NCBI GenBank assembly: GCA_013414685.1
Contig: CP058704.1
Span: 248,296 to 253,840 of the forward strand
Length of the DNA: 5,545 bases
Source of the DNA: Parachlamydiaceae bacterium
GTDB lineage: Bacteria; Chlamydiota; Chlamydiia; Chlamydiales; Parachlamydiaceae
Direction of reading: 5' to 3'
The position numbers were made by a program, and so were the translations under genes. This document shows positions 1-5,545 of this stretch, piece after piece (the first letter of the stretch is position 1; every line of letters starts with the position of its first letter). The notes beneath the pieces were generated by a model. It searched no databases. It had not been told where the DNA came from and saw only the letters and a program-made list of their open reading frames with translations.

Positions 1-381
1 TTTACAGTCATTATCCTAGACATCATTTGGTTTAACTTTGTCGGTGGAATTTACGATACAGCCTTAGAGCCTATTAAAGCAGAATTCAATACTGAGTTGA
101 CTTCGAATTTGCTAGCTGCCAGTGTGACTGTGTACTTTTTGATTGCGCTAGCGATTTCATTTTGTTCTGCCAAAAGTAGAGAAAAAGATTATACCATGAC
201 TTTTCTCTGGGGCGGGTTTCTGGGATTTATTGTGTACGGGATTTACGACTTAACGAATTATATTCTTTTTGCTGGTTGGCCTTTACGTATAGCAATTATG
301 GATATGTGCTGGGGATTTCTTGTTTTCGGGATAACGAGCATTCTTGTAAGATCGGTTTCTTCGCTGATCAGGGAAAAATAG
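1..381 (+). CDS. DUF2177 family membrane protein, C-terminal part
   Basis: The frame is open from the first base of the window to TAG at 379-381, giving 126 visible residues. The true start lies to the left, probably only about ten codons away judging by the family's usual length. A TTG at 97 could be called as a start but is internal, because family-like sequence precedes it (D-I-I-W, codons 7-10). The protein is almost entirely hydrophobic, with about four membrane segments. The DUF2177 hallmarks are clear: YGIYDLTN at codons 79-86, then GWPL and D-x-x-WG before the last helix. The family is found in the bacterial inner membrane and its function is unknown. No frame disruption is visible in this gene, unlike every other gene in the window. 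Assignment to the family is confident; function cannot be given. Confidence 0.88.
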   Translation, partial: FTVIILDIIWFNFVGGIYDTALEPIKAEFNTELTSNLLAASVTVYFLIALAISFCSAKSREKDYTMTFLWGGFLGFIVYGIYDLTNYILFAGWPLRIAIMDMCWGFLVFGITSILVRSVSSLIREK

Positions 382-538
382 CATTAATCCAAAAGAAGAA
401 CGTACAGAATTAGTTGGTCGATGCAGACAGTTCCAAAGACAGTGGCAAGCTGCAGGAGTCAAAATTCTTTCAACTAGAAGCACTCATATAATGTCTGCAA
501 AAGAGCGTATTTTTCCTCTCCAATATTGTAATTTTTAA
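368..538 (+). other. unassigned open frame, possible gene remnant
   Basis: An open + frame of about 56 codons runs from just inside the end of the DUF2177 gene to TAA at 536-538. It has no usable ATG near its beginning; the only ATG (491-493) is close to the end. The translation is protein-like and polar, with NPKEERTELVGR followed by QFQRQWQAAGVKIL, which reads like an amphipathic helix. That composition differs from random AT-rich sequence. It ends within the stop region of paralogue copy 1 on the other strand. It could be the truncated tail of a former gene, or a gene end whose upstream frame is hidden by an indel. I do not recognise a family, and chance cannot be excluded. Confidence 0.28.
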
Positions 539-865
539 CTCACATGATTCATTAAAAACTCTTCAATTTCAGTACGTTCGGGATGGTCTGTTAAAATCTC
601 AGCAAGAATTTGCAGAGCTTTTGTTGGTTTTCATGATCGGAAATTTTTAATACCAACCACTAATGATTTTAAATCATCGCCGTTAAGCTGTTTCAATAAG
701 GAAACCGGAATATAGTCCATACATAAAACTTTTGTTCTAATATTTAGGACGTTAAATAATAGTTGTTGACGTTCTTCTGATTCATTTTCAAATACATATT
801 GCAAAAAATCTAAATAACGTTCTTTATTATTTTTTAAAAATATCTACAATTAATGCTTTAAAAAA

Positions 866-1207
866 TCATCCGGATCTTTTGGGGTTCATTTCCAAAATTA
901 TTTTGAGAACATTATCTGTGGACGCACAATGGAAAAAAAGTTTGGCTAATTGGCTTGTTACAAGTGAGCAGCATAAGGCATTTATAGCTACTTTACGATT
1001 GTTCTCATTCAATTGATTCAAAATTTTTAGTGATTTTTCAAAAAGTTTCAAGTCTCCTTGAATGGCAATTAATCCAAAAAAATTACGAATGAATTCATTT
1101 AATTTATCTTCTGGTAAAATTCTTTCTAATGTGGAAATATTTTGAGTGTTAAATTTATTTTCCTTAATTAACCTTTTAATAATTCTTTGCCAATTAAAAT
1201 GTTTCAA
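866..1207 (-). CDS. open segment of copy 1: start of C-terminal helical region
   Basis: This 113-codon open stretch is one exposed piece of copy 1, not a separate gene. Its ATG at 1207-1205 has no promoter or ribosome-binding site of its own, and matching protein continues upstream in another frame. It carries IKENKFN, FFGLIAIQG and LAKLFFHC, all of which have counterparts in copy 2 (IENKFN, FFGMIALQG, LAKLFF). The segment ends at TGA just after the four-G run at 881-884. Reading one base fewer there continues into N-P-K-D-P-D-D-F-L, which matches N-N-P-D-D-F-L in copy 2. Automated annotation may list it as a hypothetical protein. Confidence 0.5.
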   Translation of the reverse strand: MKHFNWQRIIKRLIKENKFNTQNISTLERILPEDKLNEFIRNFFGLIAIQGDLKLFEKSLKILNQLNENNRKVAINALCCSLVTSQLAKLFFHCASTDNVLKIILEMNPKRSG

Positions 1208-1766
1208 AAGCTTTTTGACGGATCTTTAGTTGGAAAACATTTCTTGTATATTTTTCCCTATCGTCCTTATAGGATCCACGGAATTCGAGCTTAAAAACTG
1301 GGAAACCTTCTAGAAAAGCGACAAGCCTTGTTTCATCAATTGGTTCAAGGATGAGTACATCGAATAAATTGGGAATAAATTCACTCCAGTGATGTTCAAA
1401 GTTTATTTGTACTAAAAATTTAATTACATCTGGTGAGATTCGATGGCAATTTTGTTGCAGCCAATTTTTATCAAGATTTGAAACACCTTTAACAAGGTTG
1501 GTAAGATGTATTTGTTTAATGTCTGGAACTTCTGATAAAGTAGGAAGTATTGTTTGTAATTGAGTAGCTAATTTCTCATACGCATTATCTTCACTAGCAT
1601 TTCTATGAAAGTTATTTAATAGGGTTGTAAGAGAAACCCCATTGAATCTTTGATTGACCTGAATTGATGGAGTAGTTAAATTTGGAAATTCGTCAAGTTC
1701 AGGATTAGATTCAATAATATTTTCAGTTGAGTTAGGATTCAAAATTTCGTTTTCAAATTCTTGCAA
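1194..1766 (-). CDS. open segment of copy 1: linker and conserved middle region
   Basis: This is the longest open stretch of copy 1, 190 codons from the first ATG. The frame is actually open further upstream, to about 1950. The ATG at 1766 lies inside the linker and lacks a Shine-Dalgarno, so it is not a likely start. The first part is rich in Asn, Ser, Glu and Pro (for example NPNSTENIIESNPELDEFP) and looks disordered. From about residue 45 it becomes conserved with copy 2: NLDKNWLQQN, SPDVIKFLV, EFIPNLFDVL and RLVAFLEGFPVF. It ends at TAA just after the run at 1212-1216, where the conserved reading passes to another frame. Confidence 0.5.
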   Translation of the reverse strand: MQEFENEILNPNSTENIIESNPELDEFPNLTTPSIQVNQRFNGVSLTTLLNNFHRNASEDNAYEKLATQLQTILPTLSEVPDIKQIHLTNLVKGVSNLDKNWLQQNCHRISPDVIKFLVQINFEHHWSEFIPNLFDVLILEPIDETRLVAFLEGFPVFKLEFRGSYKDDREKYTRNVFQLKIRQKAFETF

Positions 1767-2333
1767 TGTTTGCGAATTTATACTAAAAGGCTCTTCATTC
1801 TTTGAAGAAGTTAATTGAATATTAACCTGTTGTACAGCATTTGAACTAAAATTTTCATTTGCAATAGAAAAAGTTTCGTCATTAGATGTGAATTCTGGAA
1901 GCTCATTCTTAGGACAAGGGAGTTCTTGGATTTTGGAAATCGGATTGTTTCAGCATCTTCAATTTTTTTAGGAGTTCTTTTATCTTATTTTGCTTGCTTC
2001 CACCATTTTTTTTACGATTTCACTTAAATTAATAATAGCTTTTTTATTAAATTTCTCTCTTGTCCTTCCATAGAGCAGAAGTCCATCGAAAGAGTTCCAC
2101 GCAAAACGCGCAAAGTGACTTTGTCAAGTTTTTCATTTTGGGGTAATCGAGAACAAGTAATAAGACTAATAACCCAATGAAAGAAGTTAGAGATCAAGGA
2201 CCTTTTTTTTTCAAGAGTAATTTTTTACTAACATCATCAACAGTAACGCTATTTTTGTTAGTATCGACATGTGTGGCTAAAAAAATAATATCGTTTTTGA
2301 AATTAAGTGACATTTAAACCTCATAAAATCAAC

Positions 2334-2362
2334 ATTATATTATATCAATAATTTTAATTCAA
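2334..2362 (-). promoter_or_regulatory. sigma70-type promoter of copy 1
   Basis: Read on the - strand, TTGAAT (2362-2357) is followed by exactly 17 bp and then TATAAT (2339-2334), a perfect -10 box. Initiation would be expected near 2327, leaving a leader of about 14 nt that contains GAGG 5 nt before the ATG at 2313. The surroundings are very AT-rich, so single boxes are cheap. The correct spacing, perfect -10, and matching arrangement at copy 2 make this convincing. It implies copy 1 can be transcribed independently of copy 2. Confidence 0.68.
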
Positions 2363-2628
2363 TTGATTAATTTCTATTGTAAGCGCAACTTGCTTGTGAC
2401 CTATAAAATAATAAGAAACAAAAGAAAGTCGTAGCGCTTAAGAAGTAAAGTTGGAAATTTTAACAAAGAAGCGAGGTTAAGAATTAAGCGAAACTGTTGA
2501 TGATGCAGCCCAAATTTATGACTTGTGCTCGGTATTAATATCTAAAGACATTCAAGCTAAAGATGTCAAAATTGCAATTTTTACTCGAAACGAGTGCTGT
2601 AATTGCGAATGTCTTAAAAAGCTCTCTT
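2363..2628. other. intergenic region between the two paralogues, with a possible gene relic
   Basis: This stretch separates the end of copy 2 from the promoter of copy 1. On the + strand a frame starting after a TAA near 2478 reads ELSETVDDAAQIYDLC and continues to KVKIAIF-like sequence around 2575, then a Cys-rich ECCNCECL. The first forty codons look protein-like, but there is no start codon with a ribosome-binding site and no family is recognised. A 5-bp hairpin (ACTCG-AAA-CGAGT, 2583-2595) lacks a T-tract on either strand, so it is not a convincing terminator. Nothing else is seen. Confidence 0.3.
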
Positions 2629-3315
2629 TTAAATCATATTTTTGGCACGAAGAAAATCTTCGATTTGACTCTTGCCAGAATTTTCTTCTATCGCTTCCTT
2701 CAAAATTTGCAACGCGCTTTTTGTTTTTGAAAATCCGTCATATTTGCAATGCCGATGGCAAGAATTTTGAGTTGATTTGCATGAAGTTTCTTTAAAAAGG
2801 AGACGGGAATGTCCTCAATAAATCGAGCTTTCAACTTGATGCTTGTGTGGTTAAAAAATAGATGTTGTCGGTGATCAGATTCTTCTTCAAACACATGTTT
2901 GAATATTTCAGACAAACGATTGTTTTCGTATACGGCATGCTCCAAAGAAAGATGAGTGACAAAAGATTTAAAAAGTCGTCTGGATTGTTCGCTGGATTTA
3001 ATTCCAGAATAGTTTTAGCGACATGGTCTTCTGTTTTGCAGTGAAAAAGAGCTTTGCAAGGTTTTCTGTATCCAAGGAGTAGCACAATGTCTGGATGATT
3101 AATTGGCGGTTTTCTTCTTTGAAAAGATTAAGAATTTGTAAGGCTTCTTTAAAAGGTTCGAGTGCCTTGCAGCGCAATCATACCAAAAAAATGGGTGATA
3201 AAAGCGTGTAGCCTATTTTCAGGCAAATGATCCTCTAGAATTGAAGTAGTCTGGTCGTTAAATTTATTTTCAATCAATAATTTAGACGTGATTTGTTGCC
3301 AAATCTGCTGTCTTT

Positions 3316-3825
3316 TCAAGCTAGATGCATGATTTTCATCAGGAAAAATCTATCAATCCTTGCATTTATCTTGTCTAGATCTGTGCTATATGAATCACGA
3401 AGTTCAGGATTAAAAACTGGAAAACCTTCTAAAAAAGCGACGAGCCTTATTTGATCTGTAGGGTATTTTAAGAGGGCATCGAATAGATTGAGAATAAATT
3501 CTTCACTAAAATGTGAGAAACTAACCTCTACCAAAAATTTTATTATGCTCGGTGCAAGCTGACCAATATTTTGTTCCAACCAACTTTTATCAAGATAAGA
3601 AAGACCACACGCTATATAGACGGGATTTAGTGTTGAAGAACTAAGGGGTTCTGAGAGCAAGGGAAGCATCACTTGAAATTTTAAAGCTAATTCCTTACCC
3701 GCTTCTGCTCTATTAAAAAAGAAATCAAAATCATTTCCAAGAAGGCTTATGGGATTCGAATTGCTAAAAGATCGGGTCATTTCGCCTGGGTGCTGTATTG
3801 AGTTAGAATTCTCTATACGAGGCAA
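3316..3825 (-). CDS. open segment of copy 2: conserved middle region
   Basis: This 169-codon open stretch is the counterpart of the 1194-1766 segment of copy 1. The ATG at 3825 is internal. In the same frame, sequence such as EPSIDEVPETLPIEDN continues upstream to about 3890 and completes the linker. Conserved blocks in order are LSYLDKSWLEQN, APSIIKFLVEVSF, EFILNLFDALL and RLVAFLEGFPVF. The literal stop at 3316 follows an out-of-frame tail. With one more T in the run at 3344-3348 the reading continues FFPDENHASSLKRQQIW and joins the rest of the C-terminal region. Confidence 0.5.
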   Translation of the reverse strand: MPRIENSNSIQHPGEMTRSFSNSNPISLLGNDFDFFFNRAEAGKELALKFQVMLPLLSEPLSSSTLNPVYIACGLSYLDKSWLEQNIGQLAPSIIKFLVEVSFSHFSEEFILNLFDALLKYPTDQIRLVAFLEGFPVFNPELRDSYSTDLDKINARIDRFFLMKIMHLA

Positions 3826-4181
3826 AGGAACGTTGTCTTCAATGGGTAAAGTTTCAGGAACCTCATCAATAGAGGGTTCATTAGCTGTTTTTCTTCATCA
3901 GATGAAATAGATGCGGTCTTGCTGTCGCCAGTTGGAAGGCTCTCATTCGCGTGGATATCTGCGCTAGAGCGCTCCATTCCATCAGGAAGTTCACTACTGC
4001 CTTTATTCGAATGATGGTCATCGTCATTGTTAGATCCAGCTGTTTCTGTCTCTTGTTTTGAAGTCGAGTTTGTCTTTTGCTCAATCTCTCGCAGGCGTGC
4101 ATTGTCAACAAAAGTTTCGACCGTCTTGTTTTCATAGTGTTTTAAAACCTTTTGTTTCTCAGCTTTTTCAGGTGAGCCCAA
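3813..4181 (-). CDS. open segment of copy 2: low-complexity linker
   Basis: This 122-codon frame carries the copy 2 linker. It is charged and Ser/Thr/Asn-rich, with a short Asp/His tract, and predicted to be disordered from its composition. The ATG at 4181 is really an internal GTG/TTG-like region of a frame open further upstream, where GEQHKIKDLLLKIQKAES matches KIKELLKKIEDAE of copy 1. The last 18 codons are out of frame: after the five-T run at 3888-3892 the true continuation is TANEPSIDEVPE. It is not an independent gene. No promoter or ribosome-binding site is associated with it. Confidence 0.42.
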   Translation of the reverse strand: MGSPEKAEKQKVLKHYENKTVETFVDNARLREIEQKTNSTSKQETETAGSNNDDDHHSNKGSSELPDGMERSSADIHANESLPTGDSKTASISSDEEKQLMNPLLMRFLKLYPLKTTFLCLV

Positions 4182-4191
4182 AACAGAGGAT

Positions 4192-4440
4192 TCAGCTTTC
4201 TGAATCTTTAATAAAAGGTCTTTTATCTTGTGTTGTTCGCCCCCACCATTTTTTTACGATTTGACTTAAATTTAGAATAGCTTTCTTAATTAAACTTCTT
4301 TCCTGGCTTTCCATCGCACAAAAGTCAAGCGGTAAAGTTTCTTGCAAAACACTTAAAGTAACTTTGTCAAGTCTTTCATTGCGAGGAACGCGATGGCAAG
4401 TAATCAGGTGAATAAACCATCTAAAAAATTTGCGATGCAT
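4192..4440 (-). CDS. open segment of copy 2: conserved N-terminal domain
   Basis: This 82-codon stretch holds the best conserved part of the family: FFRWFIHLITC, NERLDKVTLSVL, DFCAMESQER and LIKKAILNLSQIVKKW. The same block in copy 1 is split by runs at 2203-2211 and 2040-2045. The ATG at 4440 is internal: the frame is open back to about 4545 and joins the real start through the six-T run at 4520-4525. The tail after IVKK (WWGRTT and following) is probably out of frame. Changing the run at 4249-4255 gives GGGEQHKIKDLLLKI, which matches GGSKQNKIKELLKKI in copy 1. Confidence 0.5.
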   Translation of the reverse strand: MHRKFFRWFIHLITCHRVPRNERLDKVTLSVLQETLPLDFCAMESQERSLIKKAILNLSQIVKKWWGRTTQDKRPFIKDSES

Positions 4441-4575
4441 GTTCGTTTCTCTGCATGGACGATTTTTGACCTGCAGGGTCGAAAGAGATGGAATTTTTTG
4501 GGAATTGACTTGAGTGGCTAAAAAAGAATATTATCTTTTAACTTAACTGACATATAAATCCTATTAATGCAGTTG

Positions 4576-4604
4576 ATTTTAAATTAAATTTATATTGAAA
4601 TCAA
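4576..4604 (-). promoter_or_regulatory. sigma70-type promoter of copy 2
   Basis: On the - strand TTGATT (4604-4599), 17 bp, then TAAAAT (4581-4576). Transcription would begin near 4569, about 16 nt before the ATG at 4553, with AGGA at 4562-4559 serving as Shine-Dalgarno. Spacing and leader length copy the arrangement at the other paralogue, which supports both promoters and both start choices. Confidence 0.62.
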
Positions 4605-4745
4605 ATTGTTTTCACAACATGAAAAAATTATCGCTTTAGGACTCTTTTTCGAAAAATTTGGATTCTTTTAAGATGACCAGTTTTTAAATCAAATTTATTG
4701 ACCAATTTAGGGAAGACGTGTTTTTGAAAAAAAGGACTTATACAT
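4605..4745. promoter_or_regulatory. divergent intergenic region between copy 2 and the rhomboid gene
   Basis: The region must carry the rhomboid promoter on the + strand. Candidates are weak: TTGACC at 4698-4703 has no good -10 box 17 bp away, and TTGGAT near 4658 is followed only by an A/T tract. A perfect 12-bp palindrome TTTTTCGAAAAA lies at 4645-4656 and could be an operator or chance. AAAGGA at 4731-4736, 9 nt before ATG 4746, is the rhomboid Shine-Dalgarno. Confidence 0.3.
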
Positions 4746-5381
4746 ATGATGCCAATCGGAGATGATAACTCTTTAAGGAAAACCATTCCTTTTGTGACTT
4801 ACCTATTAATTGCTCTCAACATCATTTTCTTTTTGATAGAATTAGCTGGTGGAGAAAATTTTGTTAAAGAGTGGGCGTTTATTCCGCAGCGTTTTAGTGA
4901 AGATCCTAGTGGGAATCTAGTCACGTTGTTTACCTCTATGTTCATGCATGCTGGCTGGATGCATTTGGGTGCAAATATGCTTTATTTATGGATCTTTGGG
5001 GATAATGTTGAAGATCATCTAGGCAAAGTCAAATACACTTGTCTTTATTTTCTGAGCGGCATCGCAGCGACATTTGCGCAATATGTCTTTTCACCTCAAT
5101 CAGATTTGCCAAACGTTGGAGCTTCAGGCGCCATTGCTGGCGTGTTGGGAGCCTACATTCTTTTTTCCAGGTCAAAAAGTCAATGTTCTGTTGGGCAGAT
5201 CCATTGTGGCCATGCAATCTATTATCGTGATTGGAATATGGTTTCTTCTACAATTTGTAAGTGGTTTGGGCTCATTATATTCTACACAAGAAAATGGGGG
5301 AGTGGCTTATATGGCGCATATTGGGGGCTTTCTTGCAGGGCTCTTTGTGGCGCTTGGATTTCGTTTAACAGAAAAAAATAA
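4746..5381 (+). CDS. rhomboid family intramembrane serine protease (frame-disrupted)
   Basis: Rhomboids are polytopic membrane proteases that cleave transmembrane substrates within the bilayer using a Ser-His dyad. The start is the first of two ATGs, with AAAGGA 9 nt upstream. The N-terminus (MMPIGDDNSLR) and first helix (residues 14-32) fit the bacterial subtype that opens with DDN. HAGWMHLGAN at 68-77 holds the His and Asn of the oxyanion-hole motif. GASGAIAG at 125-132 holds the catalytic Ser127. The catalytic His lies in AHIGGFLAG at 5314-5340, but one frame over. The switch occurs in the six-T run at 5161-5166. Read literally, the first frame continues as out-of-frame sequence to TAA at 5379-5381, while the His frame runs on to 5442. 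Adding one A in the run at 5372-5378 returns the His frame to the same TAA and gives about 211 residues, normal for this subtype. Confidence 0.82.
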   Translation: MMPIGDDNSLRKTIPFVTYLLIALNIIFFLIELAGGENFVKEWAFIPQRFSEDPSGNLVTLFTSMFMHAGWMHLGANMLYLWIFGDNVEDHLGKVKYTCLYFLSGIAATFAQYVFSPQSDLPNVGASGAIAGVLGAYILFSRSKSQCSVGQIHCGHAIYYRDWNMVSSTICKWFGLIIFYTRKWGSGLYGAYWGLSCRALCGAWISFNRKK

Positions 5382-5386
5382 GGCAT

Positions 5387-5545
5387 CTAAGAATCCAATA
5401 GGGACAGGATTTCTTTTTGCATTTTCTGGAAGCTCAAATTGATAAATTTCAAGATCCTCTTTCATGTGCTTATCAGAACAAGTTCCGGTGAGTGGTACAA
5501 GACCGATATCTATTAAAACGTGAAAGAAAATTTGGGCTGGGGTTT
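5387..5545 (-). CDS. aldo/keto reductase, C-terminal end
   Basis: The gene enters from the right edge on the - strand, so no start is present. The visible part reads TPAQIFFHVLIDIG, LVPLTGTCSDKHMKEDL and EIYQFEL. This is the typical end of aldo/keto reductases: the TPAQ helix, then P-L-T-G-T, then the H-x-x-x-D/N-L helix and the F-x-L segment. The family are NADPH-dependent cytosolic reductases of carbonyls with a TIM-barrel fold; the substrate cannot be told from the tail. Read literally, the frame continues with unlikely sequence to a TAA at 5309-5307, overlapping the rhomboid gene by over 100 bp. One T fewer in the run at 5414-5418 gives LPENAKEILSLLDS and a TAG at 5389-5387, a natural-looking family C-terminus. 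The gene is convergent with the rhomboid gene. Confidence 0.7.

Larger units (their letters stand above)
535..2313 (-). pseudogene. tandem paralogue copy 1, frame-disrupted large protein of unknown family
   Basis: The start is ATG at 2313-2311, preceded at 5 bp by GAGG (2322-2319) and by a good promoter. The last codons before TAA (537-535) match the end of copy 2 in style (EIEEFLMNH here, QIEDFLRAK there). Read literally, the first frame stops after 39 codons at 2196-2194. Aligning with copy 2 restores about 590 residues. The N-terminal domain of about 110 residues contains FFHWVISLITC and LDKVTLRVL. An acidic Asn/Ser-rich linker follows, then a conserved helical C-terminal half with LDKNWLQQN, RLVAFLEGFPVF, FFGLIAIQG and LAKLFFHC. 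Frame changes map to mononucleotide runs at about 2203-2211, 2040-2045, 2006-2013, 1931-1934, 1212-1216, 881-884, 857-865, 836-840, 644-648 and 619-622. No signal peptide or membrane segment is evident. The family is not recognised. It may be a decayed gene or an intact one with assembly errors. Confidence 0.72.
2629..4553 (-). pseudogene. tandem paralogue copy 2, frame-disrupted large protein of unknown family
   Basis: The start is ATG at 4553-4551 with AGGA 5 nt upstream and the same opening as copy 1 (MSVKLKDNILF versus MSLNFKNDIIF). Read literally it stops after 11 codons, in the six-T run at 4520-4525. With frames restored it encodes about 640 residues ending at TAA 2631-2629. In the N-terminal domain about 45 of 62 residues are identical to copy 1 by hand count (LITC, LDKVTL, DFC, LIKKAI, NLS). 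A longer linker rich in Asp, Asn, Ser and His follows (SNNDDDHHSNKGSSE), then the conserved C-terminal half (LDKSWLEQN, RLVAFLEGFPVF, FFGMIALQG). Frame changes map near 4520-4525, 4249-4255, 3888-3892, 3344-3348, 3165-3166, 3044-3048, 2944-2946 and 2718-2728, almost all in A/T runs. No known domain is recognised. It could be a secreted or surface effector family of an intracellular bacterium, but that is only a guess. Confidence 0.72.

Noticed and set aside
283..483. Minus-strand ORF of 66 codons
   Set aside because: It lies antisense to the conserved DUF2177 end and has no ribosome-binding site or family-like features; it is a shadow.
2583..2595. Hairpin ACTCG-AAA-CGAGT as a terminator
   Set aside because: The stem is only 5 bp and no T-tract follows it on either strand.
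2523..2795. Plus-strand ORF of 90 codons
   Set aside because: Most of it is antisense to the conserved C-terminal end of copy 2. Only its first part, outside copy 2, may be a relic, and that is reported separately.
2862..3044. Plus-strand ORF of 60 codons
   Set aside because: It is antisense to conserved copy 2 sequence (LNPANNPDDFL region), with no start signals.
3881..4135. Minus-strand ORF of 84 codons with many Arg/Lys/Gln
   Set aside because: It is an alternative frame of the copy 2 linker. The overlapping acidic frame joins conserved sequence on both sides, and this one does not.
4240..4255. Conserved-looking Lys-Lys-Trp-Trp in both paralogues and an apparent in-frame TAA at 1985-1987 of copy 1
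   Set aside because: Reading the adjacent A-run in another frame gives GG-x(3)-HKIK/NKIK and KIQKAE/KIEDAE in both copies, a better alignment. The Trp-Trp and the TAA are therefore probably out of frame.
4058..4264. Plus-strand ORF of 68 codons
   Set aside because: It is antisense to the linker and N-terminal region of copy 2; composition and lack of start signals make it a shadow.
535..4553. Insertion sequence or composite transposon explaining the direct repeat pair
   Set aside because: No transposase motifs, terminal inverted repeats or target duplications are visible; the similarity is at protein level between two diverged genes.
4645..4656. Palindrome TTTTTCGAAAAA as an operator
   Set aside because: Such palindromes arise easily in AT-rich DNA, and no second copy or regulator context supports it; it is mentioned only as part of the intergenic entry.

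Overview
The window is AT-rich bacterial DNA with short intergenic gaps and long A/T homopolymer runs, typical of a host-associated or intracellular bacterium. A chlamydia-like amoeba symbiont is one possibility. That is inference, because nothing here fixes the taxon.

Layout from left to right: (1) the C-terminal part of a DUF2177 membrane protein on the + strand (1-381); (2) a short stretch holding an unassigned open frame (368-538); (3) two large head-to-tail genes on the - strand, copy 1 (535-2313) and copy 2 (2629-4553), which are paralogues of one family I do not recognise; (4) a rhomboid intramembrane serine protease on the + strand (4746-5381 after frame correction); (5) the C-terminal end of an aldo/keto reductase on the - strand, running off the right edge. 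Each paralogue has its own sigma70-type promoter with 17-bp spacing and its own Shine-Dalgarno, so they look like separate transcription units of a duplicated gene.

The most striking property is that no complete gene here is open from start to stop. Aligning the two paralogues by eye, and comparing the rhomboid and aldo/keto reductase with their families, places about 20 frame changes. Nearly all fall in mononucleotide runs and I needed no nonsense substitution. Restoring the runs gives two proteins of about 590 and 640 residues, a rhomboid with its Ser/His dyad in one frame, and rhomboid and reductase genes that end neatly 5 bp apart instead of overlapping. The simplest reading is homopolymer-length error in the assembly. 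Genuine decay, or poly(A/T) slippage rescue, is the biologically interesting alternative.

I see no tRNA, rRNA, CRISPR array, insertion sequence or convincing rho-independent terminator. The genes do not form an obvious pathway. The point of interest is the paralogous pair, with conserved N-terminal and C-terminal parts joined by a divergent acidic/Ser/Asn-rich linker.
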